From Xanthostigma xanthostigma (Eukaryota > Arthropoda > Insecta > Raphidioptera > Raphidiidae): a stretch of 64,000 bases of DNA. The DNA lies in assembly GCA_963575645.1 (NCBI GenBank), contig OY754465.1, positions 6,944,001-7,008,000 on the forward strand, written 5' to 3'. Numbering within the stretch: the first letter of the stretch is position 1; each line of letters begins with the position of its first letter. The notes under the pieces are model-generated. The model saw only the letters and a list, made by a program, of their open reading frames with translations, did not search any database and was not told where the DNA came from. The translations under genes were made by a program, and so were the position numbers. Below are positions 32,754-43,833 of this stretch, in pieces.

Positions 32754-34080
32754 TAAATGCCTAAGCGTTTAAGTATTATTATCAATGTAGTAAGTAGAAG
32801 AATAGTGCAGTCAAATGGGGCGAAAAAAGGACCAACCGTGCATTTTGTGTAGACAGCGATTTTTTGTTTGGGATTCATAGTGGGGTCGGTGATGAGTTCA
32901 ATAGTTTTCGAGATGATCCTCCATCCCGAAAATCATTGAACTCAGCACAAGCAAATAAAAAAATCCGAAAATCAACTGATTTTATAAAGGTATAGAATTA
33001 TTACATGACAAATTTAATTTGTATGAAATAATGGTACGGAACACTCAGGGCGCGAGTTCTACTCTCACTTATCCGTCTCTTTTTAGTTTTATTGACTGTT
33101 CTCTCTTTTATGATATAAAAAATAAGTTTACAGAAATAAACACATGGGTTTTTAAAAATCATGCATGGGACAGTGTCTGAATCGATTTTAATGCGGTTTT
33201 CTGTATTAGAAATGATAAAAAAGTGCTGTTACTTATAGTCTTACTATGGTCACATAGTTTCGTTTATGATTAATAAATTAAAAATTTTAATAAGATTTTT
33301 ATTATTAACGCTATATTAAAAATTTATTATTAAAAGTTGTAGATAATATTATTATCTAAAAAATTGTTTTCGACAAAATTTTTATAAGATCCATAGATAC
33401 GGAGATAAATAAAAAAAAACAATAAGTACATTATTTTTTTCAAAGTGGCGGCCAAATGTATCCGAATTATTGATGCGATATAATTATAGGAAAATAAATG
33501 TATGTTCAGGACATTTGTGAATTAAAAAATAATTTATTGCTTTATAAACGAATTTATCAATTTAGATGTAGACACAGTATATACAAATTTTATTGATTTT
33601 TCAGTTGCTAAGAAAATAGATTTCGATGGTACGATCAATGATGAAAGAGAATCGGAAAATCGGGACTTGACTGTATTTAGACAATAAATAAATATTTATA
33701 ATTTGAATGTATTTTATTGTCATTTATTTTTATGTATTAAAATGAAATTATTCGCATTTTAACCAATTATAATTACTTTTTGTTTTGCTGAAAAACAGTT
33801 TTATTCCATAATAATTTAATATAGTATGTAAAACAAGCTTTAACGCTCGGGGTTAATAATCATCCATCTGTAATTTAACATTTTGCAGTACCAATAGTAA
33901 GATATATGTAAATATCGTTCCTATTATTTTCCGTCAGAGCGTAAAATTGAATTCTAAATCTCAAATAATGGAATTAGAGATTAAATTATTTCAATCTGTG
34001 CTCATCAGTTTTACAGCATGCGCAAAGATTGTAGATAATATCTGTCCTTAATGACAAAACTGCTTATGTCGAACTTTCCA
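32754..34080. other. Long AT-rich intergenic region
   Basis: Some T- and A-runs; no inverted-end element, shared repeat or convincing ORF. Confidence 0.35.
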
Positions 34081-34088
34081 TCGGTAAC

Positions 34089-34653
34089 TAGAGATGAGTG
34101 ATATTTCACTACCTGTTACTTAGTCGCTAATATTTGGATTTCACGGTTCACTGCAGTGATTTCAGAGTAGCTACCTGTTACCAACCAGCGGCTAAGCAAA
34201 AAAATAATAGTCACATGCGCTATTTCACTACCGGTTTTTTTAACTAAATGTATTACCCATTTTAATAAAGAAATGTGATCACTAATGTAAAATATGTAGG
34301 TACTTTATATGTATACTTATAACTTAGTCGTACCTTTCAATAATGCATCATTCCATGCATTTTTTAGGTGTAATGTTATACTAATACATAAAAATATTGT
34401 GCATGGGCTGTTTTAGCACCGAACGATATTTTACCTGTGATCACTGTTCGCTGAAATCAATATATTAACATCTCTGCTCTGCACGTGCACAGTCATTCAT
34501 GTGATCGGCGAACGCTGGTCGCTTATATATTATCTGCACTGCATGCGCATAAGTTACCAGCGATCACGGGTCGCAGTTAAAAATCACAGGTATTTGGAAG
34601 TCGCAGTCGCCAAAGTACCTGTTACTTGAAAGTAGCTAATAATCTCATCCCTA
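34089..34653. mobile_element. hAT-type MITE with 8-bp TSD TCGGTAAC
   Basis: TAGAGATGAG and CTCATCCCTA are inverted ends. TCGGTAAC flanks both sides (34081-34088 and 34654-34661) exactly. The interior has many short GTGATCACTGTTCGC / GCGATCACGGGTCGC-type motifs. No ORF. Confidence 0.82.
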
Positions 34654-34661
34654 TCGGTAAC

Positions 34662-35279
34662 CCAATTATCTAACTTCTAAATAAATGAAAAGTGTGTTCT
34701 TTTATTTTAACTAACGCAGTGCTTCCCAAAAATAGACAACAATCGCTTCTCTCTAAACATGAACTAGTTAAATTTTCACTAATTGTGTAAGTGAATCTGT
34801 ATTAACTAATTGAAAATCAGTGATTTTCACAACAAATTAGTGAATTTTTACCAATTAATTTACTCTCTAAAACTGAAATAGTGGAAATGTCACTATTTGA
34901 AATAGTTACTCCCGGAATAGTGAATTCAAGTAAAATTCACTGGCAGAATAGTGATACCTGTGATTTTATACGTGTCGCTAGAAGCGCCCCCATACAGTTA
35001 CTATAGATACTTATTATTCATGTAGAATTTAGATCGTTCTATAGAAATTTCGGTAAACAAACAAGTAATATAATTTAATTATTTTAAATATATTTTCATA
35101 GATTTAGAGTAAAGCATTGCGTGTGTACTATAGTTTTTTACCGATTTTAAATTATAGTCAATGACATAGGATCATAACTTACAATGAATTAGGGTCATGT
35201 TTTTTGACGCGAATTCTCTAATTTTTTATTTTTTAATCAAACGACTTGTAAAAATATAAAAGTTAATTATACTAGTGAA
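34662..35279. repeat. Diverged AGTGAATTTT-rich repeat and flank
   Basis: 34770-34970 is dense in AATTAGTGAATTTTTACC, GAATAGTGAATTCA and CACTATTTGAAATAGT units, resembling a diverged form of the 14515 minisatellite. 34980-35280 is ordinary AT-rich sequence. Confidence 0.45.
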
Positions 35280-35410
35280 AGTAACGAATGAATAAAGATT
35301 TAAAAAAATCTGTAATAAAAAAATGTTGATGTCAGTTGAAATTTAATGGTCACTTATATAATTAGTGAATTTTTATATTTACTAATTCATATTATGAGTA
35401 ATCACTAATT
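35280..35410 (+). repeat. Minisatellite locus with a single unit
   Basis: Parallel to 14465-14865 but with one ATAATTAGTGAATTTTTATA unit (35358-35377) instead of about eleven. It is cut at CACTAATT by the MITE at 35411 and resumes at 35865. Confidence 0.65.
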
Positions 35411-35864
35411 GGGCTTTTGAATGAAATTTTTTTTGTCATAAATGGAAAGATCGTATATAAGTTTTATAACAAAACTATTTTTCTTTTTTTTATTTTCGTT
35501 ATAATTCAAAAGTTATATCAAATTAAAAATAAATTTTTGTACCCAGTTCCGAGAACGCGCCGACATTTCCCGAACATAATGTGACGTCATAATGGTAATT
35601 TATATTATTATAATAATACATGTAGAAGCCATTGATAGTATACTGCGTATATACATTTTAACATTATGACGTCACAACTGTCAAAAACAATTTTAGTGCG
35701 TTTGCAGTCACGTGATTTTTTTTAATATTTTATCAATTTTAAATTGCTTATAAATAATTTAAACAAAGTTTATTGAAAGTTTTTCGCATCGATTATCAAT
35801 ATTATTTATAATAAAGTTTTAAAATACAATAAAAAAATCGATAATTATTTTTTTTTCAAAAGCC
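35411..35864. mobile_element. MITE with GGCTTTTGAA ends, filled site
   Basis: GGGCTTTTGAA and TTCAAAAGCC are the inverted ends. TAATT (35406-35410 and 35865-35869) is duplicated, and 14846-14860 shows the empty site CACTAATTCTG. Contains a facing pair TGACGTCA at 35582 and 35667. Confidence 0.75.
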
Positions 35865-35965
35865 TAATTCTGGATGGTACGATTTTAGCATTGACAAATA
35901 GTAAATATGCACTTGTAATTAGTGAAAAATCAGTAATTCATGTTTAGAGACGCAGTTTCCAAAAT
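35865..35965 (+). repeat. Right half of interrupted repeat
   Basis: TAATTCTGGATGGTACGATT... continues the 14860-14950 sequence, confirming the insertion at 35411-35864. Confidence 0.65.
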
Positions 35966-36052
35966 GTTCAGTAGCTCTTTCATTACTATACTTAGGTACA
36001 CTAAATATTTTCACAATTGAAAATTACGCAACAGTCGCGTTCTGTATACTCA

Positions 36053-36655
36053 ATCATATATATTAATACGCTAAGGTTAAAGATGTTTGCCTCCCTTTTT
36101 AGAAAAAAACCTCACAATTTCTCCACATAAATTATATATTATCATTTTACAGATAGTTGCTTGCTCTACTGACATCGACAACTAAAAAATTTTTTATTGC
36201 TTTTGTTTTTGTAAATTAATTAAAATACAGCAACGCTGAACGACGTCTGCTCATCTGCGACGGCTTTAATTTTGAAACAACGTCAACACTTCGATCTGTC
36301 ATCTGACCTTGTAATACAACAGACACAATACAGCATACTGCCATCTGACGGCTTTAATTTTGAAACAGCGAGCAACGCTGAACAACGTCACGGCAATGCT
36401 GCATGATGCCATCTGACGGCTTAGCTCAACGCTTTTTCTACTTGCGCCTCTATATGACAATTTTAGTAAAATATTTCTTCGATCTGTCATCTGAGCTTCA
36501 TATTGTAATACAACAAAAAGAAGAACGTTATAAGCAGTGTGCAAAATTAGAAACGAATTGAATACCTGCAACCATATTTAAAAAATAATTTTGTAAAGTG
36601 ATAATTATTATACTTATTTAGTGCGAATAATTCGCACAGGTCACACTAGTACTTA
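36053..36655 (-). repeat. Dispersed CCGTCAGATGGCA repeat (copy 2, inverted)
   Basis: Reverse complement of 20427-21008, with one fewer internal unit. The minus-strand frame MQVFNSF... (36299-36571) is retained but shows no coding bias relative to copy 1. Confidence 0.65.
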
Positions 36656-37040
36656 AATAAAAGAATATCTTTATTTAATTTAAAAAAACCCACGTAGTAG
36701 CTTTCTTGCAGTACAACTATAAGGTAAAAAACATAAATTACAATCAGCAATAATACTAGATGTAAATAGGTACTGCGGTAAACACAGATGCCTTCATGTA
36801 ATATAATTATAATTTGTGTTGCTTATTTAGGAAGAATTAATGGCCCAACCCGACTGCGTTGTGGACAATGGACTAACACGAAATATTTTTACCATTGTAT
36901 CCACAGCCAGATTTTATAAAATTTACTACTGATTAAAAATTTACTTCATTTGTGTATTCTTTTATATTAAGGATTTTGTTTTTCAATTTTCTTTATTTAT
37001 ACCTATTGTGAGCAATAGTGGTTGATCAGACATTAAAAAA
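36656..37040. other. AT-rich intergenic, nothing recognised
   Basis: No feature supported. Confidence 0.3.
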
Positions 37041-37634
37041 ATTGGTTGTCTGTAAAGTCGGTTTACGGACGATAGTTTTACGTGATAACGTATTCCGTAA
37101 TACGTAATTTATGTTCTATTTCTCCTATCTTCTACATATAATAATTATAATAATTCGAATCTATGATATTGCATCTTTCGCTTCAAATTTAGGTTAATTT
37201 TATTTATTAAAATTACTCACCACCTATAATAATAATTGTTTTTTTTAACTTTCTTTCTTTCGTATTTATTTTAAATCTCAAAGATTAACTGTCATAATAT
37301 TTTGAAAACAATTGTTTTATTGTTTATATAAAATTCCAAAACCTACTTACAATATTTAAGTATTTTCATACGTCAAAAAATTGATTTTTATAATGATAAA
37401 ATTTGTATGAAAACGATTTTTTCGAGAGATGAGACCTAGCTAAAACGATTTTTTGCCCCCCAAAATCCCTTTTCAGTAAATTTCATCCAAATCGTTAGGG
37501 CCGTTTTCGAGAAAAACACGCACAGGGTCAGGCGGAACGTTAGGAACGTTACACTTTTTCGTGCATGCAGCCGGTGTTTCATCAATTTATAAGATTGGTG
37601 ATTCATCAATTTATAAGACGTTATCACGTCAAAA
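37041..37634 (+). mobile_element. ~600-bp GTGATAACG repeat (copy 2)
   Basis: Colinear with 5341-5949. The AACGTTAGGAACG microsatellite is shorter here. Ends ACGTTATCACGTCAAAA. Confidence 0.65.
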
Positions 37635-37652
37635 TAAAATAAATTGATGTTT

Positions 37653-37760
37653 TCATAAAATTTTTAAGTTCGGTCCTGGCGGGCCGATTTTAATGAAATT
37701 TTGGCAGCACATTTTCATCTTTAATAGTAGGTTAAATTTCAATTTTGAAACGATTCTAAA
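37653..37760 (+). repeat. Dispersed repeat TTTTTAAGTTCGGTCCTG
   Basis: About 105 bp, including GCAGCACATTTT and TTTGAAACGATTC, match 59396-59505. Sequence beyond differs. Confidence 0.55.
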
Positions 37761-37945
37761 ATATTTTTCGGTATTTTTGGGCCCAAAAATATTTTTCAAC
37801 TCCTTAAAACCACTCTTATAATGGCCCGATTAGGCCCATTTTAAATAGGCTTTGTGCGGTGGTGGATTTTAACATGTGGACCAAATTTCGTTTAAATCGA
37901 TTAAGTCTGTCGAGAGTTAACGTGCTAACACTTTTATATACAGTA

Positions 37946-38487
37946 TGTACACACGTAAGGTGCACATAGAGAAATTAATATTGGGAAAAAATGACTGGAT
38001 CAGAGTGAGCCTTGAAATCTTGTTTCTCAATTTGACACATAATATTTTTTTGCAAAATGAATGTGTACTATACTACCGAAGAAAATATTCAAATGATTAC
38101 AACATAATCGGACTTTTTTTATTAATGGGATATTAAATTCCCAAAAATACTTAAATATGGTGCGAGATCAAATATCTCCGCCTATTCGTGTTGAACCTAA
38201 AGACATTGGGTCACTGATTTACCAGTCAGACACTTTTTGAATGAATAGTTTCCAAACAGATGAGTGGTTTTTTTGTTTTATTTTTGTACAAAAAAATAAT
38301 GATTTATAAGAGCTTTTTATTATTAAAAAAGTCAAGTAAAATAAAAATAAATCAAAATAAAATAGAATTCGTCAAGATTACCACGATAATTCAATAGAAA
38401 TAACAATTAATGCAGTCATGGCTAACTAGCTGATCCAAGTCTTTTTTTCCAATGCTAATTTCCCTATGTACACCTTACGCGTTTATA
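37946..38487 (+). mobile_element. Mariner-type deletion derivative (copy 2)
   Basis: Same TGTA(A/C)ACACGTAAGGTGCAC ends and TA flanks as 32194-32753. Shorter by about 18 bp, mainly through loss of the segment encoding RAYVIPVR. Confidence 0.72.
38057..38240 (+). pseudogene. Mariner-type transposase remnant (copy 2)
   Basis: MNVYYTTEENIQMI, then the same TAA stop as copy 1. An extra T in the following T-run shifts the frame, after which INGILNSQKYLNMVRDQI is legible before TGA. The shared stop shows both copies descend from an already dead derivative mobilised in trans. Confidence 0.6.
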
Positions 38488-39253
38488 TAAACATTTCCAA
38501 AAATGGTGCCAAACGTCTTAGGAGGTTGTAAAACGTCGAGAAAATTTGGTCCGACCCCTTTGTCCCGCCATGCGACCGACGCCAATAGTGTAAGTGCCTT
38601 ATGACAAAAACACTAAAAAACATTTCCCCTGTTCACAAGAAAGTTGCATACTATTAAAAACACCACATCTGATAGCTCCATAAATTAAGTTGAAAGAAAA
38701 TATTTAAACAGATATTAAAAACAGATTAGTTGAGAACGTGAATAATTTTCTTTCTTCTTTATTTCGTTTTGAAGCTGTGTGTAGAACGTAGATAAAACAC
38801 GTTGGGAACAGAAATTCTGGAAATAAGTTTTGATAGATAAAATCTGAACCACGAAGCTTAAAACTGGATAGCACTTTTTCTTTTCGGATATATACGTGCA
38901 ACATTACAAAATTAGATAGGATTTTTAAAAGGAACAATAGTTTGATTATTTTCGAATGAGTCGATGTGGAAATTCTTAATTAATTTCAGTAAAGCAAGCT
39001 GACGAACCCTTTACAAAGGATTCTGAGGAACCTCGTCGGTTATCCACCGTTTCAATTGTTTTGTACATAGGCATAACCTGATACTTAATTGTACACGTTC
39101 AGTTCTGTTTGAAATAATTGACACATAATCTTTGATTCAAACCTCTTTGAATGGATCGTATTTGATTTCAAATAAGTGTTTCAACATTACGTTAAAACAC
39201 ACAGTAGTATTGCTTACAGGGTAGCTATTCAAAGATATAATTTCTATATAATA
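38488..39253. other. AT-rich intergenic, nothing recognised
   Basis: A minus-strand frame (38704-38937) has no recognisable domain. No repeats shared with the window. Confidence 0.3.
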
Positions 39254-39959
39254 CTAGCAGTCCCGCCCGGCTTCACCCGGGTGCAAAAGAACGAATGAGG
39301 AAGGAAGGGACATGAGTTTACCGAGATGAATGTTGTGTCCAAACTTCATATAATGATCGGAGTTACCGTTCAAAAGTTTTTGTCGTTAAAATGCAGTATT
39401 TATACTTTTTTTTAGTAATAAATTTCTTTTAATATAATATATATTAAATTGAAAATGATGTAGAAACATTGTTTTTATATAGGTACCTATAGTTGTAACA
39501 GTTTTCAAATGAGCTATTAATTAGATTTATTTAATTTTTATTAGTCGTAATAAAATTTTAAAAAATAGAAATGTAAGCCTTAGAAGAAAGCAATGCTAGA
39601 AAATAAAAAAAAATAGAAACGTATTCGCCGACGTGGGGCTTAAACCCAATACCCCGGCATTAAGAGTCTTACGCTCTACCGACTGAGCTATCCGGGCTTG
39701 TGAACTTGACGCGCTTCTATTGCAATATTTAGTTAAGGCATTTCACTTGATAATATTTGTCGGACGAACAAATTTTAAGATACATTTTGTAACATGTTCC
39801 GCTCCAATTGGTCGTAGCGTGATATTATATAGCCTATAGCCTTCCTCGATAAATGGACTATCCAACAAAAAATGTTTTTTCAATTTGAACCAGTAAGTTT
39901 CTGAGATTAGCGCGTTCAACCAACCAAACAAACTCTTCAGTTTTATATACTAGTATAGA
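39254..39959 (-). mobile_element. Helitron with tRNA-Lys module (copy 4)
   Basis: On the minus strand, TCTATACTAGTATATAAAACTG start (39959) and CTAG end (39254) with CACCCGGGTGAAGCCGGGCG hairpin; flanked by A and T as required. Long subfamily. tRNA module at 39626-39697. Confidence 0.85.
39626..39697 (-). ncRNA. tRNA-Lys-like module (anticodon CTT)
   Basis: Read on the minus strand: GCCCGGATAGCTCAGTCGG, loop CTCTTAA, and GGGTTTAAGCCCCACG. The A box is intact; the B box has one change (GGTTTAAGCC). The anticodon stem is mismatched in the same way as copy 1, so the decay predates their divergence. Confidence 0.68.
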
Positions 39960-40371
39960 TTAACCCGTATTTTTCTATGAGAATAACTCTAATAAGTTTA
40001 AATTCTTTGCATATCCGTATTTAAAGGTCTTTCTCACTTCTCATATCATTTAATCACAACAAGCATTAACAGAATAATATTATATTATGTGTAATAATTC
40101 TCAGTTAACATGCGTCGCGGCGTTCGGCGTTGCCAGGACGAAGGCCACCATAAATCAGACATTATTAAGACCGTTCTTGTACTGTATAATTTAATATCGA
40201 GCCCAATGTTAGTGTGAGAATTTTCAGCTTATCCTACTTCAGCACGTACCGCGCGCAAATGTGCCAAAAAGTTACATAAAAAATGAGATTAAGTTTTACA
40301 AAGCCGACAACCTTCTATATGTACTCCATTTTTAGAGGTTTGTTATAAGTTTTAGTACTGCGAGAAAAATT
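39960..40371. other. Intergenic, nothing recognised
   Basis: CATGCGTCGCGGCGTTCGGCG near 40110 is a small GC-rich patch. No gene seen. Confidence 0.3.
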
Positions 40372-40572
40372 CGGTTTGCAAATTTCGGTTGCTTTGTTAT
40401 AAAATCCTTTTTCTGATTTATTTATTTTAAATGGTAACAAAATACTTAAAAACATTAATAATTAACATATTAAATTAATATGTTGATTAACTTTTTATGT
40501 ATTTTGTTATGATTTAAAATAAATAAATCAGAAAAAGGATTTTATAACAAAGCAACCGAATTTTGCAAACCG
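40372..40572. repeat. Foldback hairpin, ~80-bp arms
   Basis: GGTTGCTTTGTTATAAAATC and its complement GATTTTATAACAAAGCAACC frame a short AT-rich centre. Termini CGGTTTGCAAA / TTTGCAAACCG. Confidence 0.7.
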
Positions 40573-40583
40573 TAAAAAAATGT

Positions 40584-40630
40584 AACTAAATACTCAAATA
40601 GACAAATTTTGTCTATTTGAGTATTTAGTT
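40584..40630. repeat. 47-bp near-perfect palindrome
   Basis: AACTAAATACTCAAATAGAC and its complement meet at AAATTTT with no spacer. It lies 11 bp from the previous foldback. Confidence 0.75.
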
Positions 40631-41184
40631 AAATTTTTGCGGTGTAAGAAGTGTTAAAATATTCGATATAAATATACTGATGACATGAAAATTTATTAAA
40701 ACTGTAGAATGTTGGTACGTTTTATAAAAATAGTAACATATTAAAAATGAAATAGAAAATAGAGTAACTTTTTATATTTGTCTGTATTTTTATTAAAAAT
40801 ATGCACTAATTGCATAGTTTTTTATTAATGCTTACAATGTTATGTAATGATTTTAATTTACATTTTCTATTTTGCTGGAATTTTTAAAAAATTATTTTCA
40901 TTTATATTAATTTTTAAAAGAAGTACTTTATCGAATAAAATGAAAATCTTTTTGTATTAAATACGTCAAAAATAGTAATTTTCTCAAAATTAGTAATTTC
41001 AAATAATTATAGAAACGTCAAGACTAAGATTACAGGGGGGATACAATATCAGAATCTAAAACGTTCAAAATTACGATAATTGCAAATTTCTTTTTGTGTT
41101 ATTTGTAGAATTTTTAAAATTATACTTAAAAAATAAATTATAAAAGACTTTCTAGACTTCAAAAAATTATAAATATATATCTAA
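40631..41184. other. AT-rich intergenic, nothing recognised
   Basis: No feature supported apart from G-run GGGGGG near 41036. Confidence 0.3.
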
Positions 41185-41745
41185 CTAGCGGTCACGCCCG
41201 GTTTCACCCGGATGCAAAAGAACGAATGGGGAGAGGGGGAGATGCATGAGTACGCACATTCATTCAAAGTTTCTGTCGATAAAAAGCAGTATTTATACTT
41301 TTTTTAATTAATATTTTTTTTTATTAATTAGATAGAATTAAAATAAATTTCAATGCAAGCCTTAGAAGCAAGCAATGTAGAAAATAAAAAAAAATCAAAA
41401 TATATTCGCCCAACGTTGGGCTCGAACCCACGACCTTGATATTGACAGTTGCATGGTCTACCGATTGAGCCAGCCGGGGTTGTATACTCACAACGCTAAT
41501 ATGAGTAAGTATATTTAGTTAGTGCATTTCACCTAAATAGAAGCTTATTTTTGAGATACATTTTGCAACATTTTTCATTAATGCTCCGCTCCTAATGGTC
41601 GTAGCGTGATATTATATAGCCTATAGCCTTCCTCGATTAATGGCCTATCCAACAAATTTTTTTTTTTCAATTTGAACCAGTAGTTCTTGAGATTAGCGCG
41701 TTCAAACAAACAAACAAACTCTTCAGCTTTATATATTAGTATAGA
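41185..41745 (-). mobile_element. Helitron with tRNA-like module (copy 5, short)
   Basis: Minus strand: TCTATACTAATATATAAAGC start at 41745, CCGGATGAAACCGG hairpin and CTAG at 41188-41185; A/T flanks correct. About 561 bp, short subfamily. Confidence 0.85.
41407..41479 (-). ncRNA. tRNA-Lys-like module, loop CTGTCAA
   Basis: Minus strand: CCCCGGCTGGCTCAATCGG, loop CTGTCAA (formally GTC), GGGTTCGAGCCCAACGTTGG. Good B box; anticodon stem largely unpaired. Confidence 0.65.
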
Positions 41746-42123
41746 TTATTAGTAACTTATGCACTAATATGAAAAATGCCTATTCGACAAAAAACCTGCA
41801 CACACAAAGAAGCTTAAAAAACAATAAATTTTATACACAACTGTGTTTAACAAAACAGTTGTGCTGCGATGTACAATTGTAACAATTTCAGTGATAATAT
41901 AAATTACATTCCTCTATCCCCCATAATACACCTGCACTTCCACATTATGCAAATTACTGCTTTCGTACGAATATTTTTATTATATAACAAAGCACTGCTT
42001 AATTAGTATTATTTAATCTAATTAATTATAATGCATTATTCACAGTTTCATCTAAGTATAACTTTATTAGAATTATTTTTTTGTTACTATGATTATATTG
42101 TAGGCAACTTTATTAACGACCGC
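41746..42123. other. AT-rich intergenic
   Basis: CAACTGTGTTTAAC-AAAACAGTTGTG near 41850 is a small hairpin. Nothing else recognised. Confidence 0.3.
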
Positions 42124-42656
42124 GATGACGTGCAGTGCAAGGGTATCAAACTTTCGGCCAGTGAGGTGTATACTATTTTTTTTCATACGTCGGTCGTAAG
42201 TACGCTTATTAAATACATTAAATATTTACATAAAAACACAGTAAATTCCAAGCAAGCAGCTTTGAGGTTAAGGCCCAGTTTATATGAGAGGCGTTCAACG
42301 CGCGTTGGGCTGACGCGCGTTTACAATTTCTGTACAATTGTATATAACTGTTTACATGATAACGCGCGTTATCATGTAAACAGTTATATACAAATGTATA
42401 GAAATTGTAAACGCGCGTTGAACGCTCTTCATGTGTGCTAGGCCTAAGACACGAAAGACAGCTGTTCGCGACTATTTGCTAAAATGTAACAGAGTTGCTA
42501 TGGAACCGACATCTAAACAACAGTTTATAGGCCATTTTTTTACTGCCGCCCGAACGTACGTACTTCCCGCATCAGCGCGTGTAATCCCACCAACGCATAA
42601 ATGTGAGACTATCTGCTTTACAATTAATGCCGAAAGCATGTACTTTGAATCGAGGT
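42124..42656 (-). mobile_element. CATACCTCGGTCG MITE with nested insertion
   Basis: A partial hairpin (TTTCGGCCAGTGAGGTGTAT) and the MITE body from CATACGTCGGTCG to TCGAGGTATAAAG match 9570-9952. At TTTGAGGTTA the match is broken by the insert at 42271-42445 and resumes at ACACGAAAGACAGCTGTTCG. Open frames across here are composites of the two elements. Confidence 0.65.
42271..42445. mobile_element. Nested MITE with AGGCC ends and central palindrome
   Basis: AGGCCCAGTTTATATGAGAG and a right end CTAGGCCT are inverted; inside, GTTTACATGATAACGCG meets its complement as a perfect palindrome, and AACGCGCGTTG occurs on both arms. TTA precedes and TAA follows, which would fit PIF/Harbinger loosely. 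The empty-site equivalent is near 9721. Confidence 0.65.
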
Positions 42657-42674
42657 ATAAAGAAAAAATATTTT

Positions 42675-43000
42675 CTTTATACCTCGATCGAAAGTGCCTA
42701 CTTTCGGCACCAATTGTAAGGCAGAAAGTCTATACATTTACGCATTGGTGGGACTCACGCACTGATGCAGGAAGTACGTGCGTTCGGGCGGCAGTAAAAA
42801 AATAGCCTATCAACTGTTGTTTAGATATCGTTTCCATAGCAACCCTGTTACATTTTAGCTAATAATCGTGAACATCTGTCATTTGTGTATTTACGTATAA
42901 ATTCAAAGCTTGCTTAGAATTTACCTGTGTTTTTATGTAATTAATACGTAATTAATTAATTAGTGTATTTAATAAGCGTGGTTACGACCGAGGTATGAAG
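42675..43000 (+). mobile_element. CATACCTCGGTCG MITE, head-to-head partner
   Basis: TATACCTCGATCGAAAGTGC start, CGACCGAGGTATGAAG end; oriented opposite to the preceding copy and separated by about 18 bp. Confidence 0.65.
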
Positions 43001-43004
43001 AAAA

Positions 43005-43141
43005 ATAGTATACACCACACCGGCCGAAGATGTGATAACCTTGCCCTGCGCTTCATAATGCCCTCGGCTTCGCCTCAGGCATCATGGTGTGCAGGGCAAG
43101 ACTATCACACTTTCGGCCCTTGTGGTGTAATATACTATTAC
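43005..43141. mobile_element. Short palindromic MITE (third copy)
   Basis: AATAGTATACACCACACCGGC pairs with GGCCCTTGTGGTGTAATATA; inner hairpin ATGCCCTCGGCTT / CCTCAGGCATCAT. Confidence 0.65.
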
Positions 43142-43704
43142 CCAATATTCATTCACTGGCCAGTTCATTGAAAGGAAGAAAACTTTGATTCAATGAAAAC
43201 CAATTTCATTAAGAACATACATAAACTCGCCGAACATATTATTATGACAGACCATGTGCAGTAATTCTCGCAAACTACTAAGTACGAATATATGTACCAG
43301 ACACGATGTTGGATACATCCTTTATCTAATGTCAACACGATTTGTCCTGGATACAGACGCCTGGCGTCGGGATAAATGTGCATTTGCCGGTGCAACGTTC
43401 TCCATCTAGTGCACAATATGCGGCTTTAAGCTCATCTTTTTATGGAGACGGCATGTTACCAGAAATTAATTGATTTTAGAATAGGTCAACTTTTTGCAGG
43501 TCTGCTTACGCCATTATTTGAATAATGCAAGACTTGATTCAGCCTTTGCCAATACGGAATAATCGCCATTATCACAGTAAAATAATGAAAAAAATATTCT
43601 TAGCATCGCTTTTACAAAATGCTGAAGATGAATATTTTTTTTCGAAAGTATGCAAAATTATTGAATATTTTTCTGTGATACAGGATACTTTTTAAGTTAA
43701 CTCT
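43142..43704. other. Intergenic with candidate cysteine-rich ORF
   Basis: Apart from the small minus-strand frame at 43332-43439 described separately, no repeat shared with the window is seen. The segment 43230-43450 is less AT-rich than its neighbours. Confidence 0.3.
43332..43439 (-). CDS. Candidate Cys-rich 35-codon segment, not recognised
   Basis: Minus-strand frame KDELKAAYCALDGER, CTGKCTFIPTPG, VCIQDKSC, then TGA. Five cysteines are spaced C-x6-C-x3-C-x8-C-x5-C, a density seen in secreted disulphide peptides. There is no ATG in frame after the upstream TAA (43440-43442), so it could only be a terminal exon; a weak AG (TAAAAAG) lies close by. It may equally be chance. I do not recognise a family. 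Confidence 0.18.
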   Translation of the reverse strand, partial: KDELKAAYCALDGERCTGKCTFIPTPGVCIQDKSC

Positions 43705-43795
43705 TTTTTAACAGCGTGTAAAAATCAAATAGACGAACAAATGTTTCAAGTAACTTTTTTCTTTAAACTCAAAAATGACAGAGAAACAGTCTTTC
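43705..43795 (+). repeat. Solo arm fragment of the 18426 foldback
   Basis: AGCGTGTAAAAATCAAATAG and GACAGAGAAACAGTCTTTC match one arm of 18426-19570, at about 18795-18885. Confidence 0.6.
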
Positions 43796-43833
43796 AAAGT
43801 TGTGGTAAGAAGTAACTATTCTATATTTTTTAT

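Noticed and set aside
20492-36571. Conserved protein MQVFNSFLILH in the CCGTCAGATGGCA repeat
   Set aside because: Silent and replacement differences between the two copies are about equal and the frame crosses tandem repeat units.
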